Positions 1 through 4,902 of a stretch of 9,823 bases of DNA are shown here, piece after piece (within the stretch, counting starts at the first letter, position 1; each line of letters opens with the position of its first letter). Source of the DNA: Bacteroidales bacterium GP4. GTDB lineage: Bacteria > Bacteroidota > Bacteroidia > Bacteroidales > Muribaculaceae. Location of the stretch: the NCBI GenBank assembly GCA_001701065.1, contig DAAL01000177.1:1-9823 (forward strand). The letters are read 5' to 3'. The position numbers and the translations under genes were made by a program. Under the pieces are notes generated by a model. That model saw only the letters and a list, made by a program, of their open reading frames with translations. It ran no database searches and was not told the origin of the DNA.

Positions 1-48
1 TTTCACGACACCACTGTGATCCGCCTGGGATTCACAATATATCTTTAA
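1..48 (+). CDS. Possible C-terminal end of a rightward gene (partial)
   Basis: Reading from base 1 in frame 1 gives 15 residues, FHDTTVIRLGFTIYL, followed by TAA at 46-48. The alternating polar and hydrophobic residues resemble the last beta-strand of a Bacteroidota outer-membrane barrel protein. That is an inference from a very short peptide. The opposite strand shows no better reading. Most of the gene would lie outside the window, so neither identity nor reality can be established here. Confidence 0.3.
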   Translation, partial: FHDTTVIRLGFTIYL

Positions 49-211
49 AACATTGAGTATCAAGTTGATATTTCAGCCTTCCTTTATGCGTACACGTCAC
101 GCACACTATCGAGCTTCAATGTTCTTCGTCGTTTTTCTTTCGACGCTGTAAAATTAGTCATTTTTGCTGATGTACACAACAGTCTCGGAGTTAAGAAATG
201 TTAATAGTAAA

Positions 212-1015
212 TTATTTTGTGGAAATTTCTTCTTCATAAATACGGCTGAAAATCTCGGAAATGCCAAATTTGTTATTGATAAGAACACGCAGATTCTTTA
301 GATTTACGGCGTTTTCACTCCACGGAATCCACACTTTCAGATACCCCTTGGGGCCATATTTCTCATTGAGATGTTGAATCGTTCTTTCAAAATGCCCGGA
401 TTCGTCAAGGTCCGGATAGTTGGATAGGCCGTACTGTATAGTCCTGCGTATTATAGTTTCAGCATCTATGAATCGGTCGGCTTCGGCGACTATCATTCCA
501 TATCCATTCCTCGGTCTCTTTTGATTTGATGCGCGATGATCCTCCACGGCTCTGCCCATCGTCACAATCTGCTTCCGGTTGAAATGCGCCTTGATAAAAT
601 CATCCGTCTCAAGAATCTTCCGTGAATCTTTGTGATGGTTTTCACGGCCGTTGACAAGACCAAGGTCATGGAATGCGGCGATGATATATACCATATCCAA
701 ATTATAGGACGGCGTATGTTCGGCAAGTTTAAGGCTTTGCTCAATTACCATTCTCACATGGTCTTCCTGATGAGCCTTGTCAAATCCGGCGTAGCGAGGA
801 ATTATCTCCTTCTCGACATATTCAACAACCTCCGGTGAAAGCGGCTTCTGCACAATGGGAGGAATCTCCCCACGCTCCCGCCTCTGTTTCAGTATCTCAC
901 GGCGATGTGCGCGTTCTTCCGCCATGCATTTCTTGCAGATATGCCGTGCATGACCTTTTCCGGAATACTTTTCGTTTGCGAGATACTGTCCGCATTTCCA
1001 ACAATAGTGTGACAT
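212..1015 (-). CDS. HD-domain metal-dependent phosphohydrolase with N-terminal C4 zinc finger
   Basis: This is the last gene of the leftward cluster, 267 residues. Residues 5-30 carry two CxxC pairs (C5/C8 and C27/C30), a likely zinc-binding knuckle. A basic linker (about 31-58) follows, then an HD domain from about residue 72. The metal-binding pattern is intact: H86, H116-D117 and D180, with further conserved-looking HH at 127-128 and EDH at 158-160. HD proteins of this type are metal-dependent phosphohydrolases or phosphodiesterases, often acting on nucleotides; the substrate here is unknown. From memory, Bacteroidales carry a stand-alone housekeeping HD protein that resembles residues 72-260, so the zinc finger looks like an addition. 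Its ATG lies 2 bases after the stop of the RloB-like gene, which implies translational coupling and a shared job, probably defence. No clear terminator follows it. Confidence 0.85.
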   Translation of the reverse strand: MSHYCWKCGQYLANEKYSGKGHARHICKKCMAEERAHRREILKQRRERGEIPPIVQKPLSPEVVEYVEKEIIPRYAGFDKAHQEDHVRMVIEQSLKLAEHTPSYNLDMVYIIAAFHDLGLVNGRENHHKDSRKILETDDFIKAHFNRKQIVTMGRAVEDHRASNQKRPRNGYGMIVAEADRFIDAETIIRRTIQYGLSNYPDLDESGHFERTIQHLNEKYGPKGYLKVWIPWSENAVNLKNLRVLINNKFGISEIFSRIYEEEISTK

Positions 1016-1017
1016 AA

Positions 1018-1632
1018 TCAGACAATTCCCAGTTCTTTGAACATTGAGCCTATCTCGGAATAGGTATGATCCCGTTCTCCGTCAGTCAGGCATTTCTCAG
1101 ATTTCAATGCGTTTTCAATGGCATTGAATAAATCTCCCCCTTTCTTCCGGAAGTATTGATGTAATGGATGTGTCCTGAAAAAGCGTTGGGTTTTCTCGTA
1201 GCCGCATATTCGGCATAGTTCGTCCTCGATGCTTTTTGAATCGGCATAGTTTTGTCCGGTATATTTGAAATAATAAAGGAAGAACAGTTCGGTGCAGCGG
1301 TCAGTCTCAAAGAAACGGACTTCATAATTGATTCCCTTTTTCTCATTGTTGACTTTCTTGCCGTGATATTTCCTTTTCAATTCAGAATATGCCGCCCAAC
1401 TCGTCGGGTCTTTCTTCTTATTGTCCATGTCAATCAGACAGAAAATCCTGTCATAACCCATTGAAATTGCTAACTCGATCGAGCGTTCCAATTCGCGCAG
1501 ACTCGTATTCTTCGGAGTGTCCGGCTTGATGCTCTGCAACTGACGGAATTCATCCTTCAATGAATTGAGATAGAAAAACTCCGTCGGTCCTTCACCGATA
1601 ATCACGGTGGTTTGCTTCCTGACTTTTGGCAT
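1018..1632 (-). CDS. RloB/AbiLii-like TOPRIM-fold protein
   Basis: A 204-residue protein. The N-terminal strand and turn read VIIGEGPTE, placing the TOPRIM-type glutamate at E14. A second acidic motif, LIDMDN, gives D68 and D70. About 40 residues later comes RFFETDRCTELFFLYYF (106-122), which corresponds to the NPCFExWxLLHF-like segment typical of RloB, with E115 in the conserved position. RloB proteins pair with an AAA ATPase (RloA; AbiLi/AbiLii in lactococci) in restriction-linked and abortive-infection loci, and the TOPRIM fold suggests a nuclease or nucleic-acid-processing role. Here the ATPase gene sits 3 bases upstream, and the HD gene follows 2 bases downstream. The family call rests on motif order and the partner gene. 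The toxic activity itself is inferred. DUF4435/AriB-type TOPRIM (PARIS) is an alternative. Confidence 0.8.
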   Translation of the reverse strand: MPKVRKQTTVIIGEGPTEFFYLNSLKDEFRQLQSIKPDTPKNTSLRELERSIELAISMGYDRIFCLIDMDNKKKDPTSWAAYSELKRKYHGKKVNNEKKGINYEVRFFETDRCTELFFLYYFKYTGQNYADSKSIEDELCRICGYEKTQRFFRTHPLHQYFRKKGGDLFNAIENALKSEKCLTDGERDHTYSEIGSMFKELGIV

Positions 1633-1635
1633 GGC

Positions 1636-2835
1636 TCAATCCTGATTTAAGATGAAAGGCGAACCCAATACGGGCTTCGAGCCGAATCGTCCTATACGGT
1701 AAGAATTGTAAAGGGAGTGATTCTTGTGAAGTCCAAGCTTGTCAGCTCTTGTGTATTCAGAAGCAGCGGTTTCTGATAATTTCTCAACAAACCACACAGA
1801 TTGGCGGTTTTCATTAAACTGATCCTCTGAGAGCAACGTCATCTCCTGAGTGGTGAAGAACAGTTGAGACTGCCGGGAGTTGGCGAGAAACACCTGTATA
1901 TAATATAGAAGCAGATCATAATGCAAATCCTCGCCTAATTCGTCGAGCATATAGATATGGTCTCCGGTTATGGCATCATACAGATAACTGAGGTCTGTCA
2001 GATATTTTATTGTTCCGGCGGATTGCGTTGATAGCGGCAACATAAAATTACCATCTTCCGACGTATTGACAAACTCAATATGATTGGTCATACCATCTGA
2101 GAGGACATTGAAATTCGAAATGTTGAAATCGGCCTTTTTAAGCATTTCTATAAAGAAACGCTTCTTTCGGGTATCCTCATTCACCTCTTTAAGAAGGGTT
2201 ATTATTTGAGCGTTGTCATTGTTGACACCATGGACATGGGTCTTTATCCAATTGTATAGAGCAGCTATCTTTGCAGCATCATCAGGCAAGGCAACCTTTC
2301 CGTATGTTGAGAGCACAGAATGATTGTTCAATGTGTTCTCACGGAGAACCCTGAGAGTTTTTGTCTTGATTCCGACGCTTGTTCCGAATTTGATTTCACA
2401 TTGACTGTCATCATCTACAAAATTTCTCTCATAGAAAAGCGACTTACTCTTATTGGGATAGTAATAAAGTTCCTCCTTTATAATATGACTTGCATGATAT
2501 GAGACCGTGTAATCATATCTAATGCCGGAAGCATAAAATGAAACGTGCATCTTGGTCGGTTGTTCTGCGGTCAAGGCAAATGGCATTTCAGAATAAACCT
2601 TCTCATTTCTGTCCTTTCGGTCAATAAAGAGCAGTTCAAAGACATTTAGCATGGCTTTGAGCATATTCGATTTACCGGAAGCGTTTGCTCCGAATATTAT
2701 GCCGACACGTCCGACATTAACACCTTGAGCAACTTCGGCACTCATCCAGTTCTCGTCATTGCCTTCTGTTTCAAAGTTCATTGTCTGACGTTCCCGAATC
2801 GACAGGTAGTTTTCAATCCAAAATTCGCGTATCAT
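1636..2835 (-). CDS. RloA/AbiLi-like AAA-family ATPase (ABC/SMC-type fold)
   Basis: A 399-residue ATPase. It opens with MIREFWIENYLSI, the usual start of AAA_15/AAA_21 family proteins. Walker A is GANASGKSN (49-57, K55). A signature-like segment, LSTQSAGTIKYL, lies at 268-279. Walker B is IYMLDE (294-299) with catalytic E299, followed by H305. The usual TTH switch motif reads FFTTQ (326-330), so the switch histidine appears to be glutamine. Such ATPases act as sensors or regulators of a partner effector in anti-phage systems (AbiL, RloAB, PARIS, Gabija-like). The RloB-like partner starts 3 bases after the stop codon. A -7 box at 2887-2880 and a 6-bp hairpin (2859-2864 with 2870-2875) precede the gene. 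The length fits RloA/AbiLi. Function is inferred from family and context. Confidence 0.88.
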   Translation of the reverse strand: MIREFWIENYLSIRERQTMNFETEGNDENWMSAEVAQGVNVGRVGIIFGANASGKSNMLKAMLNVFELLFIDRKDRNEKVYSEMPFALTAEQPTKMHVSFYASGIRYDYTVSYHASHIIKEELYYYPNKSKSLFYERNFVDDDSQCEIKFGTSVGIKTKTLRVLRENTLNNHSVLSTYGKVALPDDAAKIAALYNWIKTHVHGVNNDNAQIITLLKEVNEDTRKKRFFIEMLKKADFNISNFNVLSDGMTNHIEFVNTSEDGNFMLPLSTQSAGTIKYLTDLSYLYDAITGDHIYMLDELGEDLHYDLLLYYIQVFLANSRQSQLFFTTQEMTLLSEDQFNENRQSVWFVEKLSETAASEYTRADKLGLHKNHSLYNSYRIGRFGSKPVLGSPFILNQD

Positions 2836-2879
2836 TCGATGTTTTGTCTAAAATTGCCCTCACTTCCGTAGTGAGACTA

Positions 2880-2887
2880 CAAAATTA
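2880..2887 (-). promoter_or_regulatory. Candidate Bacteroidales -7 box for the ATPase-RloB-HD operon
   Basis: The minus strand reads TAATTTTG, an exact match to the Bacteroidota -7 consensus TAnnTTTG. It lies 44 bases before the ATPase start codon. No good -33 TTTG is visible at the usual spacing, so support is partial. The predicted leader includes a 6-bp hairpin (ctcact/agtgag, 2859-2875), which could be a weak terminator or attenuator after the upstream gene. Confidence 0.4.
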
Positions 2888-2938
2888 GCCATAATTTTCG
2901 ATATATCCAAGAAAATTGAGTCTAATCCCGTCAGTGCT

Positions 2939-3334
2939 TCATTCAACCTCGGGCGTAAACTTGAACTTGAACGTCGTCATGCAGGAATAGCCGGAGACAT
3001 TCAGATATTTCCAGTCCTCCTTTCCGTCGCAATTAAGTTCCCCCTCGACAACTTTCCCGGATCGTATGCTTTCAGTCATATAGGAGGTCAAGGAAAATCC
3101 ATTACCGGTGCAATCCTTGTTGTTGCATTCATAATGACAATACAATCTATCTTCGGGATTGAAAACGCGATGTATCTCCTGCTCGAATTTCCCAAGACCG
3201 GACAGAAATGTCATTTTCCCTGTCAAGACAACTCCACGGCATTCAGGATATTGCTCACGGATAGAGCGAGAGGTGAAATAATCATTCCATTGGTATTGAC
3301 TGCGTGCTTGCTTGAGTTTCTCTATATTTCTCAT
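2939..3334 (-). CDS. Hypothetical Cys-rich protein
   Basis: A 131-residue cytosolic protein that I cannot assign to a named family. It has no signal peptide and no membrane segment. The visible feature is a cysteine cluster: C66-x3-C70-x4-C75, with more at C32, C102 and C118. H67 sits inside the cluster, so a structural zinc site is plausible. The C-terminal half (CNNKDCTGNGFSL onward) has the look of a conserved Bacteroidales hypothetical protein. The start is supported by a poly-A leader next to ATG and a -7 box 13 bases upstream. It is on the same strand as the ATPase operon, 103 bases away, but a separate -7 box in that gap suggests partly independent expression. It could be an accessory gene of the defence cluster or an unrelated cargo gene. 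Confidence 0.75.
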   Translation of the reverse strand: MRNIEKLKQARSQYQWNDYFTSRSIREQYPECRGVVLTGKMTFLSGLGKFEQEIHRVFNPEDRLYCHYECNNKDCTGNGFSLTSYMTESIRSGKVVEGELNCDGKEDWKYLNVSGYSCMTTFKFKFTPEVE

Positions 3335-3347
3335 TTTTTTTTGGATG

Positions 3348-3355
3348 CAAAATTA
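3348..3355 (-). promoter_or_regulatory. Candidate -7 box for the Cys-rich gene
   Basis: The minus strand reads TAATTTTG, matching TAnnTTTG, 13 bases before the ATG at 3334. The transcript leader would be only about 7 bases, A-rich, with no Shine-Dalgarno. No convincing -33 box is seen. The flanking bases (gctaattttgc) resemble the box at 2880-2887. Confidence 0.4.
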
Positions 3356-3422
3356 GCTCATGACGCTGGCTAAATCTTGCACCGCAATGTTAATTAAAGT
3401 TATTTGGAACCGTAATTTTTTG

Positions 3423-3444
3423 CAATATAAACTCAATATAAACT
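3423..3444. repeat. Perfect 11-bp tandem repeat
   Basis: The unit caatataaact occurs twice without a gap (3423-3433 and 3434-3444). It ends 2 bases before the outer stem of the structured domain at 3447. It could be an operator or part of an AT-rich promoter for a structured transcript. Two copies alone are weak evidence of function. Confidence 0.6.
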
Positions 3445-3446
3445 TT

Positions 3447-3708
3447 AGAGAGGCGCGACGGCTGGGCATTGCGGTCGTATGGCGAAACATTTCAAGGGGG
3501 AGGACAATGCCGTCAGCGGTGTTTGGAGCGAGTCCGGCACTACCGCTGACCGCATTGCCAGATAACGAGAGCAGTCTGAACACCGAGTAACTGACAGCCG
3601 GAGTTGGTTGCGCCGGAGACGTCGCATTTCCAACTCTTGCTGTTTCAGTAACTCCGTGTTTTTTAACGCCCGCTCCATTACTCGTTACTTTTGCCGTCGC
3701 GCCACTCT
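3447..3708. ncRNA. Candidate large structured RNA (or DNA secondary-structure element), domain 1
   Basis: A 262-base block closed by an imperfect 16-bp inverted repeat, agagAggcgcgacggc at 3447-3462 with its complement at 3693-3708 (15 of 16 pair). Nested inside are three stems. The first is 3505-3520 with 3542-3557 (15 of 16). The second is 3563-3569 with 3681-3687 (7 of 7). The third is a compound stem: 3579-3594 with 3645-3660 (14 of 16), then 3595-3598 with 3639-3642, then 3601-3607 with 3630-3636. The loop of the first stem contains tggagcg (3524-3530), complementary to cgctcca (3671-3677), a possible 7-bp pseudoknot. This compatible nesting is what a folded RNA would show. The strand is unresolved because the mismatches are A-A or C-C rather than G-U. 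It matches no family I recognise. A DNA role such as a transfer origin or recombination site is the main alternative. Confidence 0.45.
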
Positions 3709-3719
3709 TCCGTTATCAG

Positions 3720-3813
3720 CACTCCACGATGCGAAAGAATGTGACGGCCTCCGTGCATTACGGCAAACCTCCATTTCCTGATTCCGTCACATACATTCGC
3801 TTTTCCGGGAGTG
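3720..3813. repeat. Long hairpin, domain 2 of the structured region
   Basis: The core is a 17-bp imperfect inverted repeat: gcgaaagaatgtgacgg at 3731-3747 pairs with 3784-3800 at 15 of 17 positions. It is extended at the base by cactcc (3720-3725) with ggagtg (3808-3813). A small apical hairpin, ccgt/acgg, sits at 3751-3763. It lies 12 bases after domain 1. It is not followed by a T-run, so a simple terminator is unlikely. Confidence 0.6.
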
Positions 3814-3871
3814 TGGCATTTCAAATTTCATGTAGGTAACACTTCGACTGATTTTAGAAAAAACATTTCCG

Positions 3872-4228
3872 TATGTCGGTTATTCTGTGTCTCCAAAGAG
3901 GCACTTCGGCTCTATGTTTATTCGGCAATTTCAGCATAATGCAATCAACTATTGGAAAGCATATTCGCTCGTGATGGAATAACGTGCCGGGAACGGGCTA
4001 TTCTTTTGCCGCCTGTCAGAAAAATCTCCACACAAAAAAGGTATTTGCCTACGCAAGCTCCGGCTAATACTTTTTCGGTAGTATTTTCCTGCCGTCGGCG
4101 AACAGCCCGCTATTTCCCCGTCACGCAGGGATAGTAAACGAGCGAACATACTTCAAACAGTGATTAGACGCATTAAGCGGAAAATCAAATAAAAAAATAT
4201 CGCCTTATGACACAGAATAACCGACATA
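3872..4228. repeat. Perfect 20-bp inverted repeat bounding a 357-base segment
   Basis: The left arm, tatgtcggttattctgtgtc (3872-3891), is the exact reverse complement of 4209-4228. The match stops sharply at both ends. The right arm begins at the G of the ATG (4207-4209) of the small membrane-protein gene and covers its first codons. In RNA, pairing of the arms would bury that start codon. In DNA, recombination between the arms would flip 317 bases and replace the AT of the start codon. No recombinase gene is in the window. Confidence 0.75.
3964..4146. other. Nested stems, domain 3 of the structured region
   Basis: Inside the 20-bp inverted repeat, ttcgctcgt (3964-3972) pairs perfectly with 4138-4146, and cgggct (3994-3999) pairs with 4104-4109. 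Between these, 3973-3977 can pair with 4118-4122, including a U-G wobble that favours the plus strand. The innermost hairpin is 4035-4045 with 4066-4075 (gtatt/aatac plus aaaaa/ttttt, one bulged G). The order is fully nested, as in a folded leader or RNA. Confidence 0.4.
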
Positions 4229-4422
4229 TTAGAAATACGAGCTTCACACCATCACCAGCTCATACCGCATTAAGACGGCTGACTAAGGTGGTCGGGATAA
4301 TACTCGGAATGATAATCGGGATTGTCCTTTGGGTGGTAGTGAAACCGATGATAAGAGGTATTGGCTGGCTCATCAGCATACTGACCCTTATCGCAATGAT
4401 ATACTTTGTATTAACATTCTAA
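4207..4422 (+). CDS. Small two-helix membrane protein
   Basis: A 71-residue protein with a basic, Ser/Thr-rich N terminus (1-27) and two hydrophobic stretches at about 29-48 and 53-71, separated by the short basic turn KPMIRG. It is therefore likely an inner-membrane hairpin protein with no enzymatic motif. It is the first gene of the rightward operon. PcfK starts 13 bases after its stop. Its start region is inside the right arm of the 20-bp inverted repeat, which suggests control by RNA folding or DNA inversion. Small membrane proteins beside PcfK/PcfJ-type genes are common on mobile elements, but I do not recognise a named family. Confidence 0.65.
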   Translation: MTQNNRHIRNTSFTPSPAHTALRRLTKVVGIILGMIIGIVLWVVVKPMIRGIGWLISILTLIAMIYFVLTF

Positions 4423-4435
4423 AATATACACGACT

Positions 4436-4891
4436 ATGGCAAACGAAATGAAATCATCAAACGCAGTTATGGAGGTTGTCCGTAACTATATGGAGGAGCG
4501 TTGCGCAAGCGACCCTATCCTCGCTATCAAGTACGCAAATCCGGCGAAGTCTTTGGAAAAGGCATTGAACTATGTGGCTCACGAGGTGCAGAAAAGCGGA
4601 CTCACCATTATGGACTCGGATAGCGTGTTCGGTCTAATCCTTCATTATTACGATGAGAATTTGGAGGATGTCCCCAATGTCAACTGTAAGATAGCGGTTG
4701 CAAAGGAACTCACCGACACCGAGAGAGCAAAAGCAAAGGAGCAGGCTATGGAGCAGTATAGGGAAGAACAACTCCGAGAAATCCGCAGACAGAACCAACC
4801 GAAGGCTACCGCACCCAAGCACACCGCCACCGCACCGAAAGCGGGTGAAGAAATCAATGTTCAACCCAATCTCTTCGGAGATGACTTCTAA
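4436..4891 (+). CDS. PcfK-like protein
   Basis: A 151-residue protein resembling PcfK-like proteins first named on the enterococcal conjugative plasmid pCF10 and frequent on Bacteroidales mobile elements. Residues about 1-82 form the family-like domain, with NPAKSLEKALNYVAHEV and a segment ending VFGLILHYYDENLED. A charged helix (92-120) and a Pro/Ala/Thr linker (121-138) follow. The C terminus, VQPNLFGDDF, contains QPNLF (143-147), which fits the QxxLF pattern of sliding-clamp-binding peptides. The molecular function of the family is unclear. Its gene sits directly before a PcfJ-like gene with an 11-base gap, the standard pairing. Both genes share acgactATG at the start. Confidence 0.8.
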   Translation: MANEMKSSNAVMEVVRNYMEERCASDPILAIKYANPAKSLEKALNYVAHEVQKSGLTIMDSDSVFGLILHYYDENLEDVPNVNCKIAVAKELTDTERAKAKEQAMEQYREEQLREIRRQNQPKATAPKHTATAPKAGEEINVQPNLFGDDF

Positions 4892-4902
4892 AGCATACGA
4901 CT

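Larger units (their letters stand above)
3356..4206. other. Long non-coding, inverted-repeat-rich intergenic region
   Basis: About 850 bases between the leftward cluster and the rightward pcf operon. Open frames here (for example 3360-3590 plus and 3445-3678 minus) translate to low-complexity, Ser/Arg-rich sequence with no recognisable domain, and they run through perfect inverted repeats, so I treat them as chance. The region instead holds an 11-bp tandem repeat and three consecutive stem-rich domains, listed separately. No strong TAnnTTTG promoter for the rightward operon is visible. The closest element is TAATTTTT at 3413-3420. Confidence 0.7.

Noticed and set aside
3360..3678. Open frames of about 76 residues on both strands in the gene-free region
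   Set aside because: They have no domain, are Arg/Ser/Leu-rich in the way of random GC-rich DNA, overlap one another, and run through long inverted repeats that better explain the sequence.
3447..3708. Miniature transposon (MITE) with terminal inverted repeats
   Set aside because: The outer 16-bp repeat could be transposon ends, but there is no target-site duplication next to it, and the nested internal stems and loop complementarity are not expected of a simple MITE. It cannot be fully excluded without other copies.
3447..3813. Retron msr-msd or diversity-generating element
   Set aside because: Long inverted repeats fit superficially, but no reverse transcriptase gene is present in the window and no template/variable repeat pair is seen.
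4034..4085. Hairpin with T-runs as a terminator upstream of the pcf operon
   Set aside because: The aaaaa/ttttt stem is AT-rich and weak, and it lies within a larger nested fold, so a stand-alone terminator call is not supported.
3447..4228. RNase P RNA, tmRNA or group II intron
   Set aside because: I see none of their hallmark sequences (RNase P P4 region, a tmRNA tag and acceptor end, or a group II domain V), and no intron-encoded protein.
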